This document shows, in pieces, positions 12,767 through 19,656 of a stretch of 20,249 nt of DNA (the stretch's first letter is position 1; every line of letters begins with the position of its first letter). The stretch covers positions 1 through 20,249 of the IMG/VR virus record IMGVR_UViG_3300043438_000522. One strand, written 5' to 3'. The position numbers and the translations under genes were made by a program. Under the pieces are notes generated by a model, which had not been told where the DNA came from, did no database searches, and saw nothing but the letters and a program-made list of their open reading frames with translations. This stretch comes from a virus.

Positions 12767-13421
12767 ATGTACCATATTCTTTATAAAATATCTTTCCATT
12801 GAAATTAGACTCTAGTAATTTGTGTAGAGCTATTGGATCTTGCTCTGAAAGAAACTTATGATACTCAATTCCTATATATTTAAACTTATTAAGTTTATCT
12901 AATATTGTAGGAATGATTGCGTATTCTCCTCCTTCACAATCTATTTTTAAGTATGTACAACCTTCTGTTATATACTTATCTATTGTTTCAGTTTTACACA
13001 CAGGCATTGTATTAGTGTGGTAAAATGCAGAAGATCCTCCTGTATTATCTTTTGGAGTACCTATTCTAATCTCACCATCTTCTACATCTGTTATAGCTGT
13101 ATTGTGTAGCTCAATATCTGATAAGGATAAACCATTTAAGATGATGTTCTTCTGAAACTGCTCAAAATTAGATAGCACTGGTTCAAATGCAATAACCCTG
13201 CACCCAAACTTCTTTTTTACATATATAGAAAACATTCCTACATTAGCACCTATGTCTAGAACAATATCATCTTTAGATAACTGGATTTGTTCTAATCCAT
13301 AATAGTCTGATCTTAGTTCTCCAAACACAAAAGGTACAGTGTTTGATGTAGCTATGTCTTCAAATTTTAGTTCTATACCTCCTATGGTATTAGTCCAAGT
13401 GTATTTCGTAACTTCTGTCAT
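12765..13421 (-). CDS. FkbM-family SAM-dependent methyltransferase
   Basis: This is a 218-residue protein with the FkbM fold. Motif I for SAM binding is VLDIGANVGMFS (54-65), the acidic residue after strand 2 is in AFEP (78-81), and the family signature YLKIDCEGGEY (157-167) is complete, followed by IGIEYH. FkbM enzymes usually O-methylate sugars or polyketide-like products. The gene is the last of an operon with two glycosyltransferases, so it most likely methylates a sugar on a glycan or glycoprotein made by them. Its start overlaps the upstream gene by 32 nt, an unusually long overlap. A later start cannot be excluded, but TWTNTIGGIEL looks like genuine N-terminal sequence. Confidence 0.9.
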   Translation of the reverse strand: MTEVTKYTWTNTIGGIELKFEDIATSNTVPFVFGELRSDYYGLEQIQLSKDDIVLDIGANVGMFSIYVKKKFGCRVIAFEPVLSNFEQFQKNIILNGLSLSDIELHNTAITDVEDGEIRIGTPKDNTGGSSAFYHTNTMPVCKTETIDKYITEGCTYLKIDCEGGEYAIIPTILDKLNKFKYIGIEYHKFLSEQDPIALHKLLESNFNGKIFYKEYGT

Positions 13422-14709
13422 AATTTAATTCATTTTTTATTAATCTAAGTAAATTTAAATCTGTAGTTGGAATCATTGCATAAGGATGTTCATTAACAAA
13501 AAACTCAACATGCAATGATGCTTCTGTTAATGATTTACATAACGCATCACCATCCTGTGCTCTTTTGCAATACTCTCTGAACACCTCACCATCTTTTCCT
13601 ACATTACCTTCAATGATCTGTCCAGATTTTACTATCTGGATTGCTTGATTGATAATATCTATAAGAGGTTGAGTTTCTAGATTATTATATTTATATCTAT
13701 CGTAATATAACGATGTAACATAATATGTTCCAGCACATATTGGTTGTTCCATGTATGCAGGCACTAAATGATCTGCATGTTTAGATTCTAATATCTTTAA
13801 GTTACCTCTTACACCATTAGTTTGTGTATGTTCTATGAATCCAATATTAACATTTACTGCTCCTTTTTTCATCAGTGGTACATACATCATTCCTGTTCCA
13901 GGTGCAGTTACTTGTATATCTACATCTTGGAAATCTTTCATCTGATCTATAAATCTAGAGGAATTGTTTCCTCTATAATCACGTTCCCAATCAACAAACT
14001 TTATGTTACATATAGGAGACATTTGTCTCACTACATTATTAATCACTTCTAGATCTTGTTTATTAAACCTCTTGTTATTTACAATAATTACATTAGGTAC
14101 ATGGTTAATTGGTCTATCTGTAGCTATGTTATGTACATCAAGTAGTCTTTTTTTGAACTGCTGTATGCCATCCCATTGTTTACCATATAGAAAAACTTCT
14201 TTATTCTGTACTCTATTGCCTGCAATATCTGTACCTGCAACTAATGTTTTAAAGTGATATGTTATACTTTTATCTAATTTTGTGTATTCTAACAAGTCTT
14301 GTTTTGTAAACAACTTGATAGTGTTATACATCATGTTCTCTCTCCAACTCCAGTCCATAGATAGAAAAGTAAAAGGCTCATTGACATAACCAAATTTTAG
14401 CATAGATAAGTAAATAGGATAGAGAACATCAAATAAACCATGTCCTACATTTCCATACCATAGATTATCAGATAGTACAGATAGATCTATGCTTTTTATA
14501 TTACTTAAGTTCTGAACATAAGTGATAAGCTCTTCTTCAGAATCAAACTTCATTACAGTTGGTTTCCAATCATATGATATGGTAAACTTCTTTACGTATG
14601 GTAAATCTACATCACCCACTGATAAAAAATAAATAGTACCATGTATAGAATATAAATTTTTATATTCTATACTAGTACCATTATCTATAGTTGTATAACT
14701 TGATATCAT
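13390..14709 (-). CDS. GT61-like glycosyltransferase
   Basis: This is a 439-residue protein. Features of the DUF563/GT61 (GT-B) group are visible: NVGHGLFDVLYPIYLS (87-102, the N-x-x-H-x-[LF]-x-[DE] entry), VIIVNNKRFNKQ (207-218, the strand ending in an Arg) and FQDVDIQVTAPGTGMMYVPLM (260-280), the counterpart of the H-G-A-G-[LM]-x-N region. Usually this group transfers xylose, GlcNAc or similar sugars to proteins or polysaccharides. The usual His-Gly-Ala-Gly is replaced here by Pro-Gly-Thr-Gly, so the assignment is by pattern, not certain. Its ATG overlaps the stop of the GT6 gene (ATGA), so the two are translationally coupled. Confidence 0.72.
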   Translation of the reverse strand: MISSYTTIDNGTSIEYKNLYSIHGTIYFLSVGDVDLPYVKKFTISYDWKPTVMKFDSEEELITYVQNLSNIKSIDLSVLSDNLWYGNVGHGLFDVLYPIYLSMLKFGYVNEPFTFLSMDWSWRENMMYNTIKLFTKQDLLEYTKLDKSITYHFKTLVAGTDIAGNRVQNKEVFLYGKQWDGIQQFKKRLLDVHNIATDRPINHVPNVIIVNNKRFNKQDLEVINNVVRQMSPICNIKFVDWERDYRGNNSSRFIDQMKDFQDVDIQVTAPGTGMMYVPLMKKGAVNVNIGFIEHTQTNGVRGNLKILESKHADHLVPAYMEQPICAGTYYVTSLYYDRYKYNNLETQPLIDIINQAIQIVKSGQIIEGNVGKDGEVFREYCKRAQDGDALCKSLTEASLHVEFFVNEHPYAMIPTTDLNLLRLIKNELNYDRSYEIHLD

Positions 14710-15470
14710 CTCACTATTAACTTACCATTCTGTAAATCATATAAGTTATTTCTGTTAGCTAACATTTCTTTTTTCAAATCCTCTACATTGAAATTAACAT
14801 CTCTGTTATGCTCAATTCCTCCTTTATCACTAACGTTAAACATATACTTATCTAAATATACAGTTAGTGTAGGTGGATTGTAGTGGTAATACTGATTAAT
14901 GTAACTCTCATCATTCACTCCTGGTTCGTATGGGATCTTTTTGTCTTCAATTTGATTATCACGTAGCACTTTGCACACTTCCATCATCTTATCTTTCTTA
15001 CCTCCAAATAAACATCCATGATAATACATCTGGAATAATGGAGTGTCATGAGGAACATAAGCTTTAGATTTTGGATTTCTATCATAACCTTTAACATCTT
15101 TCATCCAACCATTGTTACCAAAGTGTTCTAATCCAACAGTGTCACCAATAAACCATTCTTCAGTAAAATCTCTACTTACACTAGTATCAGCATCTACATA
15201 TATTAAATAATCACTATCACAGTTTTCTAACGATAGTATATTAACAAATTTAGAATTAGTAGCATTTATCCAGCTATCATGTATTTGATGTATATATTGC
15301 ACATCCATGTCATCTGTTATGTACTCTTTAGGATCTGTGTCTGAGAAGAAGTAAAAAGTGATCTTTGCATCACCCTTATAATGATGCGAAAACTTTCTCA
15401 TAAAGTTTACACCTAACACAAAATATGCATTAGTTGCAAGAATTACAATACCTACTTTTTTTTGTTCCAT
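14706..15470 (-). CDS. GT6-family (ABO-type) glycosyltransferase
   Basis: This is a 254-residue protein from the ATG at 15468-15470, one base after the stop of the upstream gene. A longer form starting at 15494 would add eight residues inside that gene and looks less likely. Motifs are KKVGIVILATNAYFVLGVNF (4-23), YLIYVDADTSV (88-98, DxD = DAD 93-95), YYHGCLFGGKKDKMMEVCK (149-167) and NDESYINQYYHYNPPT (186-201), the GT6 counterpart of HDES-[HY]-[LI]-N. GT6 enzymes retain configuration and add alpha-1,3 Gal or GalNAc, as in blood-group A/B synthesis. Many bacterial GT6 members, as I recall, have NxN in place of DxD; this one keeps DxD. It probably builds a host-like or decoy glycan together with its neighbours. 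Confidence 0.87.
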   Translation of the reverse strand: MEQKKVGIVILATNAYFVLGVNFMRKFSHHYKGDAKITFYFFSDTDPKEYITDDMDVQYIHQIHDSWINATNSKFVNILSLENCDSDYLIYVDADTSVSRDFTEEWFIGDTVGLEHFGNNGWMKDVKGYDRNPKSKAYVPHDTPLFQMYYHGCLFGGKKDKMMEVCKVLRDNQIEDKKIPYEPGVNDESYINQYYHYNPPTLTVYLDKYMFNVSDKGGIEHNRDVNFNVEDLKKEMLANRNNLYDLQNGKLIVR

Positions 15471-15471
15471 G

Positions 15472-15753
15472 TTACCATTTATATATAACATCAAAAGGAG
15501 AAACTAACATAACTGTTTCTTCTTCTGATAGAGGAACCAATGGTGCTCTTTGTAACACTGCTGGATCCACTAATACAACATCTCCTTTTTTAAGAACTGT
15601 CACTGTATCACCTACACTATGAATAGTTAGTTTATTCATTTTCTTTAACATTTCTTTTTCTAAAGCTTCTTTTGTATTTTCATCTACAATAAGCTTACTT
15701 TCTTCTTTCTTAGGTAATTCTAAGAATATTCTATTTCCAATTAAATTTCCCAT
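15472..15753 (-). CDS. GroES-like small phage protein
   Basis: This is a 93-residue protein. It has a leading GNRIFLELPKKEESKLIVDE (6-25), a helical insert (TKEALEKEMLKKMNKLTIHS), then SVGDTVTVLKKGDVVLVDPAVL (46-67) and EEETVMLVSPFDVIYKW at the end. The arrangement R-x-[IV]-x-[VLE]...G...V...K-x-GD-x-V...[YF]-x-[VL]-[FSV]-x-x-x-[DE]-[IV] is like GroES-fold co-chaperonins (lengths about 90-100). The mobile-loop and roof regions are not clearly recognisable. It might assist folding of a phage protein. TAATG coupling joins it to the upstream gene; it lies 1 nt before the GT6 gene. Confidence 0.55.
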   Translation of the reverse strand: MGNLIGNRIFLELPKKEESKLIVDENTKEALEKEMLKKMNKLTIHSVGDTVTVLKKGDVVLVDPAVLQRAPLVPLSEEETVMLVSPFDVIYKW

Positions 15754-16031
15754 TAGTCTTTGTGTTCTGTTAGTTTATAAAATCTTTCAGCATCTTCTTT
15801 GTTAAGATAGATTTCTGATTGCACATTCTCTGTAACTCTCTTAAGTCTAGTTACTTTGTTGGTTTTAGGATTGATTTCTGGAACTTCTTTAGTTAGTTCA
15901 TGAAGATCATCTAATAAGACGATAGTCTCTCCTGATTCAATAGATACAGTTCTAATGACCATATCAATGTTAAAAGAGTCTCTAAACTCTTTGTCTTCCA
16001 CCTTTCTGGTGTAAAAAAATTGGTTTCTCAT
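15753..16031 (-). CDS. Small phage orphan (92 aa)
   Basis: No family recognised. It is mostly charged with predicted beta-rich N-terminal half (QFFYTRKVEDKEFRDSFNI, MVIRTVSIESGETIVLLDD) and a helix near the C-terminus (YLNKEDAERFYKLTEH). A stretch ELTKEVPEINPKTNKVTRLK looks like an exposed loop. It overlaps the GroES-like gene by one base (TAATG) and may act with it. Start at 16031 follows a 12-nt gap from the previous gene. Confidence 0.7.
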   Translation of the reverse strand: MRNQFFYTRKVEDKEFRDSFNIDMVIRTVSIESGETIVLLDDLHELTKEVPEINPKTNKVTRLKRVTENVQSEIYLNKEDAERFYKLTEHKD

Positions 16032-16043
16032 ATTTATTATTGT

Positions 16044-16226
16044 TTAAACGCTTACTACTAATATCCAGCATAAATCAAGTGAAGGAGGAAATGTCTCTCC
16101 TCTTGTTAGAGCAATATAATCTTTATCACTTCTGTATATACCACTAACTACAGCTTTCTTTCCTGTACGTCCTGTTGTTCCATCACTAATCATTTCTAAT
16201 AATGATAATAAAATTCTTTTGATCAT
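16044..16226 (-). CDS. Small YjzC-like protein
   Basis: This is a 60-residue protein from the first ATG (a 49-residue form starts at Met 12, MISDGTTGRTGKKAV). Residues 18-48 contain TGKKAVVSGIYRSDKDYIAL and TRGETFPP, matching the G-x-[KQ]-A-x-x-[SN]-G-x-Y...[IV]-x-L-x-x-G-x-x-F-P-P pattern of the small bacterial YjzC family, whose function is not established. The short hydrophobic C-terminus (LCWILVVSV) is unusual for that family. It begins 4 nt after the HNH gene in the same operon. Confidence 0.6.
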   Translation of the reverse strand: MIKRILLSLLEMISDGTTGRTGKKAVVSGIYRSDKDYIALTRGETFPPSLDLCWILVVSV

Positions 16227-16230
16227 TTTT

Positions 16231-16656
16231 TTAAATTTTAAATTTGTTTTTTAAATACTCTATTCTTTCTTTTGTAACATCACTATAATGTCCTCTTGTC
16301 TTTTTATCATGACAATGTAAGCAAAGATACATAATATTTTCTTCTTCAAAAGCTAGGTGAGGATATTTCGATTTCTCTAGTACATGATCAAACATATATG
16401 TAAGAGGATTAGATCCTAACCAAACATTACAAACTTCACAATTGTGTTCTTTGTTATCTCTCCAATAACGCATAAAGAACTGATTCATTTCAGATGGTTG
16501 TTGGTTATGTCCATCATTATGGTCAAAATTTGACTTTTTGCTGGAAATAACAGACATTCTACTAGTTAAACCCTTACCAGATGATAAGGGCTTTCTAGGT
16601 TTACATTTAAAACAATATTCAGAATTTGCATTCTTTCCACATGTCTTACATTTCAT
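16231..16656 (-). CDS. HNH endonuclease with zinc-ribbon N-terminus
   Basis: This is a 141-residue protein. A zinc-ribbon-like C3-x2-C6...C15-x2-C18 leads a basic linker. The nuclease region has W-x7-CEVC (65-76), MFDHVLEKSKYPHL (88-101, catalytic-type His 91), EEENIMYLC (104-112, Asn 107) and CLHCHDKKTRG (112-122). This is the HNH/beta-beta-alpha-metal arrangement. It is not close to the HNH protein at 10235 (different linker and finger arrangement), so the two are probably independent arrivals. TAATG coupling to the MazG-like gene places it in the recombination/nucleotide operon, where it could be either a resident repair or packaging nuclease or a homing-type gene. Confidence 0.9.
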   Translation of the reverse strand: MKCKTCGKNANSEYCFKCKPRKPLSSGKGLTSRMSVISSKKSNFDHNDGHNQQPSEMNQFFMRYWRDNKEHNCEVCNVWLGSNPLTYMFDHVLEKSKYPHLAFEEENIMYLCLHCHDKKTRGHYSDVTKERIEYLKNKFKI

Positions 16657-17075
16657 TATGTACGTGATTGATCTGTTATAGCAAAATCAACATGACTAGT
16701 AATAGTTCTAAAACCTGTAGGTGTTTGTTCTAATATTTCTCTTTCCTTTTCAAGGTTTCTATTAATAGCATTCTCCTCTGTAAACTTCTCTGGATAACGT
16801 GCTTCTAGTTTAGCAATGTTCACATCAAGAATTTCTCTTAAGTCCCATCCATTCATATTACATAAGTTAGCAATATACCACATAATATCTCCTATTTCTT
16901 CTTTGATGTTTACAAAGTCTAAAGGTTTTTTATATGCAATTGTCTTCTTATATACATCAGCTATTTCTGCAGCTTCTGTTTGCATGCCTAACACCATGTG
17001 AAGATCATCTAGTATTGCTCCATCTATCTTAACACATGTACGTGCTGCTTTCTGTTGATAATCATTAATATTCAT
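16656..17075 (-). CDS. MazG-like nucleotide pyrophosphohydrolase
   Basis: This is a 139-residue protein. The MazG metal-binding pattern ExxE...ExxD is present as E34-A-A-E37 (GMQTEAAEIADVYKK) and E60-I-G-D63 (IKEEIGDIMWYIANLCNMNG). The size fits single-domain all-alpha NTP pyrophosphatases. Family knowledge: phage MazG proteins hydrolyse nucleoside triphosphates, including (p)ppGpp-related or modified dNTPs, which can adjust the host nucleotide pool during infection. The short C-terminal extension after residue 105 (ILEQTPTGFRTITSHVDF) is not part of the core domain. Its start overlaps the end of recA by 11 nt, and its stop shares a TAATG with the HNH gene. Confidence 0.9.
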   Translation of the reverse strand: MNINDYQQKAARTCVKIDGAILDDLHMVLGMQTEAAEIADVYKKTIAYKKPLDFVNIKEEIGDIMWYIANLCNMNGWDLREILDVNIAKLEARYPEKFTEENAINRNLEKEREILEQTPTGFRTITSHVDFAITDQSRT

Positions 17076-18141
17076 TTGCTAAATCTGTTATTGTTACTAC
17101 TGGTTCAATTTCTGGTGTAGGTGCAACATCTTCCTCTTCTTCTTCCTCTACTACTCCTTTTAAACTATTAATCACAAGTCTTTCAAGTTCTTCAAGTTCT
17201 TCATAGTTTTCTTCAAGATAGTCTTTCATTTTATCCATACCTTGAAGTTTAATTGATTCTTGAAAGTCTCCTAATAAATGTGTATATGTAAACCAACCTG
17301 CTCCTCCTTTTTTAATAAAGTCAAATTCTACAGCATAGTCAATGATTTCTCCAAGCTTATCAAAGCCATGGCCCCAAATAATGTTAATCTTAGCTTGACC
17401 AAAAGGAGATGCTAATTTGTTTTTGATTACATCTACAGTTGTTTTGTTAAGCTCATTGATTTTGTCATTGATTTTCCACACCTTCCATCTAACGTCAGCA
17501 TAATACTTAATAGCTTTTCCTCCAGTGGTAGTTGTAGGCTCACCCATAGAACCAATAGCATCTCTTAACTGACTAATGATAAATAAGGTACAATTGTGTA
17601 TATCTAACATACCCTTCACTTTCATACAGAACTTGCTGTTGATTCTAGCCTGAAGACCAATTGTAGCATCTCCCATTTCACCTTGTAACACTGCTTTTGG
17701 TGTTGCAGCTGATTGACTGTCTATAACTATACAAGAAGTTATATCTTTCTCAATAAGAGCCAAGATCATATCATAGCCTTCTTCTTGTGTTTCTGGTTGA
17801 TATATAAGTAGTTTATCTACATCAACACCTAATGCTCTTGCATATTTTTTGTCAAATGAATGCTCGTAGTCAAATAACGCTGCTCTCTTTTCTGGAAAAG
17901 CTTTTTGGTATTCTGCAATTTGATGTAACACAATTGTAGATTTCCCACTACTCTCTGGACCAAAGATTTCTACAATCTTTCCAAGTGCAGTACCACCTGT
18001 GCCCATAGCTTCGTTTAATTGTAAAGATCCTGTGTTTACAATTGTTAGTTCGTTAGGAGAAACTCTCTCCATACCATACTTTTTTTCTAATTCAGCAAGG
18101 ATTAAATCAACACCTTGCTTTTCTTCTTTCTTTTTTGCCAT
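17065..18141 (-). CDS. recA: RecA/UvsX-type recombinase
   Basis: This is a 358-residue RecA-family ATPase. Walker A is GPESSGKST (61-69), the catalytic Glu region is LFDYEHSFD (89-97), Walker B is CIVIDS (137-142), L1/L2 and the Q-R switch are represented by EMGDATIGLQARINSKF and IISQLRDAIG...TTTTGGKAIKYYADVRW. These match bacterial RecA in order (DAEHALD to DYEHSFD; NQLR to SQLR). The C-terminus has a Glu-rich tail (VVEEEEEEDVAP) followed by TPEIEPVVTITDLANEY; acidic tails in RecA tune DNA access. It will form filaments on single-stranded DNA for recombination, repair or recombination-dependent replication. The upstream gap (18142-18265) holds only weak promoter-like sequence (TATATT on the minus strand at 18209-18214). 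Confidence 0.95.
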   Translation of the reverse strand: MAKKKEEKQGVDLILAELEKKYGMERVSPNELTIVNTGSLQLNEAMGTGGTALGKIVEIFGPESSGKSTIVLHQIAEYQKAFPEKRAALFDYEHSFDKKYARALGVDVDKLLIYQPETQEEGYDMILALIEKDITSCIVIDSQSAATPKAVLQGEMGDATIGLQARINSKFCMKVKGMLDIHNCTLFIISQLRDAIGSMGEPTTTTGGKAIKYYADVRWKVWKINDKINELNKTTVDVIKNKLASPFGQAKINIIWGHGFDKLGEIIDYAVEFDFIKKGGAGWFTYTHLLGDFQESIKLQGMDKMKDYLEENYEELEELERLVINSLKGVVEEEEEEDVAPTPEIEPVVTITDLANEY

Positions 18142-18265
18142 TGTTTAATTGTTTTAATTATTGTTTAAAGTTAATCATTTTTTTAGTTATTTCCTAACCT
18201 TTTGTTGTAATATAGACCCCATAACTTAGGGTTTATCTATCCATGATTGGTAACATTTTTAGAGA

Positions 18266-18294
18266 TAAAAAACCCCAGGAGAATACTCCTAGGG
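18266..18294 (-). terminator. Intrinsic terminator of the small-gene unit upstream of recA
   Basis: On the minus strand the stem ccctaggag / ctcctgggg (18294-18286 with 18281-18273) pairs at 8 of 9 positions around a 4-nt loop and is followed by six T. It lies about 30 nt past the stop of the 56-residue gene at 18323 and before the recA leader, so recA probably has its own promoter in 18142-18265. Confidence 0.75.
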
Positions 18295-18322
18295 AATTTC
18301 AAACAACAAAAAATAGAAAAGT

Positions 18323-18493
18323 TTATTCTTGTTCTATGGCATCTTTGCCATATGGACAATTGATACAATTATTATTGCAACATTTGCCTTGTTCTGTTAA
18401 ATATTTTGAAGTGAATACAACTCTACCATCTTCTAGATAATAGTCTACACCTTCTATATAATCTCTATCTGCCATAATATCTATAATTTTCAT
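18323..18493 (-). CDS. Small Cys-rich DUF5522-like protein (56 aa)
   Basis: ATG on the minus strand at 18491-18493 (an internal Met at residue 7 is an alternative), TAA at 18323-18325. It reads MKIIDIMADRDYIEG, VVFTSKYLTEQG, then KCCNNNCINCPYGK at residues 37-50. This matches the V-F-T-x-x-[YF]-x-x-x-R/Q-G-x-C-C-x-x-x-C-x-x-C-P-Y signature of the small DUF5522 family found in bacteria and some eukaryotes. The five Cys suggest a metal site, but no function is known to me. The Cys motif identifies the correct strand: an opposite-strand frame at 18243-18440 is its shadow. It follows the previous gene by 4 nt. Confidence 0.8.
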   Translation of the reverse strand: MKIIDIMADRDYIEGVDYYLEDGRVVFTSKYLTEQGKCCNNNCINCPYGKDAIEQE

Positions 18494-18497
18494 AATG

Positions 18498-18671
18498 CTA
18501 ATATACAGAATTTTTTCTATTCATTGAAGAATCAACAACAATTTCTCCCTTTTTAAATAAATATTCAACACTAATAATGTTTAAATGAAACATCTGTGAG
18601 ATTTCTAAAGCTGTTAGTGTAGGATATCTTTCTTTGTATTCAAATATTAAAAGTTGAGTTTTAGTTGTCAT
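18498..18671 (-). CDS. Small helical protein with possible HTH (57 aa)
   Basis: ATG on the minus strand at 18669-18671, TAG at 18498-18500. It reads MTTKTQLLIFEYKERYPTLT, ALEISQMFHLNIISVEYLF, KKGEIVVDSSMNRKNSVY. The centre (PTLTALEISQMFHLNIISVEYLFKKG, read in two parts) resembles a helix-turn-helix: a first helix with A-x-E-I, a turn and a second helix ending at K-K-G-E. A small DNA-binding regulator is plausible. It overlaps the upstream gene by 11 nt, the same overlap found at several other junctions in this window, and precedes the DUF5522-like gene by 4 nt. Confidence 0.65.
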   Translation of the reverse strand: MTTKTQLLIFEYKERYPTLTALEISQMFHLNIISVEYLFKKGEIVVDSSMNRKNSVY

Positions 18672-18912
18672 TATTTCTAATTTGTTTTAGTATTGTACTT
18701 TCATCTTCATATACGTATCTATACTTAGAATCCTTATATTCATCTAGTATAAAAGCATTATCATATTTAGTAAGTCTTCTAAAGAATATACCTTTATCAT
18801 TGTGTGTTTCAACAGCTAGAATCAATCTGCTATCATCATATCCACAAACTACACCAGAATAATTAGGGTGTACAACTATTGTCTTCTCATATTGATCAAA
18901 TAACCTGCGCAT
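18661..18912 (-). CDS. Small orphan (83 aa), beta-rich
   Basis: No family recognised. The N-terminus is MRRLFDQYEKTIVVHPNYSG. Alternating strands follow (VVCGYDDSRLILAVETHNDK, GIFFRRLTKYDNAFILDEYK) and a short helix (DESTILKQIRN). The V-x-G-Y-D-D...L-I-L-A-V-E pattern looks like a small SH3-type barrel, a fold common in phage regulators, but the evidence is weak. Its start overlaps the preceding gene by 17 nt, and its end overlaps the HTH-like gene by 11 nt. Confidence 0.65.
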   Translation of the reverse strand: MRRLFDQYEKTIVVHPNYSGVVCGYDDSRLILAVETHNDKGIFFRRLTKYDNAFILDEYKDSKYRYVYEDESTILKQIRNNDN

Positions 18913-19213
18913 CTTCTATAATTTTTAGTCTGCGTTCTATTTCATACTCCACTTTCAAAATGAAATTAATCTTTTCTTCAAGCTCTTGACTAAGAATTCT
19001 ACCAGCAAATGGTAAAAGCATCTCAAGATTGGTATACACTTTAGCAAGCCCAAACTTTGTATAGATTTGAGAATATTTAAATCCAGGTATCTGAACAAGA
19101 TCTGTAAACACTTCATCTACATAATGTAAGATTGCAGGAATTTCAAATGTCATTCCAATTTGATCCTCTTCTAAATACTCTTTGTATTTTTCATTAAATT
19201 CTTTTGATTTCAT
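18896..19213 (-). CDS. Small helical orphan (105 aa) with hairpin leader
   Basis: Start chosen at ATG 19211-19213 (MKSKEFNEKYKEYLEEDQIG). An upstream ATG at 19249 in the same frame would run through an inverted repeat and add MNYICLPKKINI, which does not look like a protein start. The protein is predicted mostly helical (AILHYVDEVFTDLVQI, SQIYTKFGLAKVYTNLEML, SQELEEKINFILKVEYEIER). No family recognised. A long C-terminal coiled-coil-prone helix (RLKIIEDAQVI) ends it. Repeated small charged genes of this kind are typical of early phage regions that modulate the host. Confidence 0.65.
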   Translation of the reverse strand: MKSKEFNEKYKEYLEEDQIGMTFEIPAILHYVDEVFTDLVQIPGFKYSQIYTKFGLAKVYTNLEMLLPFAGRILSQELEEKINFILKVEYEIERRLKIIEDAQVI

Positions 19214-19228
19214 AATGTTTATTTTTTT

Positions 19229-19255
19229 AGGGAGACAAATGTAATTCATCTCCCT
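19229..19255 (-). promoter_or_regulatory. Hairpin in the leader of the 105-aa gene
   Basis: agggaga (19229-19235) and tctccct (19249-19255) form a perfect 7-bp stem with a 13-nt loop, 16 nt upstream of the chosen ATG and 9 nt after the previous stop. On the minus strand it is followed by A-rich sequence, not T, so it is not a standard terminator. It may control translation or RNA stability of the downstream gene. Confidence 0.4.
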
Positions 19256-19263
19256 GATTATTC

Positions 19264-19656
19264 CTAATTTTCTTCTAATGATGGTAATTCAATTGGCTTT
19301 AGTCTTTCTTCTAAAAGCTCAAATGCAGCCTCTATAGCAAATAGCTCTGCTTCTTTTCTTGTCTTCCAAGAGTTAGTAGTTGCTTCGTTTCCAATTTTGA
19401 TTGTAAATTCTCCATTAGGATATAATGAAGTCTCTATAACTATATCATTTTCATCAAACACATCAAACAATGTTCTTGGTTGTACATCTATAAATGTAGT
19501 AAGTCTTTCATTTGTTACACCTTCTTGTTTCATCATCTCTTTGAATTCTTCAGGAACATTTTCATCTGAAAAGGATGCTGTCATTTGATCAAAGAACCAA
19601 GTTCTTACCACCTCTGTTGTAAGAGGATGTTTTTCTAATAATTCATTTGTTCTCAT
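19264..19656 (-). CDS. Phage orphan (130 aa)
   Basis: No family recognised. The N-terminal half is helical and acidic (MRTNELLEKHPLTTEVVRTW, VPEEFKEMMKQEGVTNERL). The middle has strands (IVIETSLYPNGEFTIKIGNE). The C-terminal helix WKTRKEAELFAIEAAFELLEERL recalls the amphipathic helix found in many small phage proteins that follow a short beta sheet (double-stranded-RNA-binding-like alpha-beta-beta-beta-alpha order), though the match is only topological. The ATGA overlap with the upstream gene indicates translational coupling. Confidence 0.65.
   Translation of the reverse strand: MRTNELLEKHPLTTEVVRTWFFDQMTASFSDENVPEEFKEMMKQEGVTNERLTTFIDVQPRTLFDVFDENDIVIETSLYPNGEFTIKIGNEATTNSWKTRKEAELFAIEAAFELLEERLKPIELPSLEEN

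Noticed and set aside
12509-12799. Minus-strand 96-residue frame across the block boundary
   Set aside because: It crosses the strong bidirectional terminator and overlaps coding sequence on both sides.
18243-18440. 65-residue + strand frame
   Set aside because: It is antisense to the DUF5522-like gene, whose Cys motif identifies the real strand, and it begins inside the terminator region.
19214-19249. Upstream in-frame start for the 105-aa gene
   Set aside because: It would translate part of the inverted repeat; the downstream ATG at 19213 has a normal A-rich leader.
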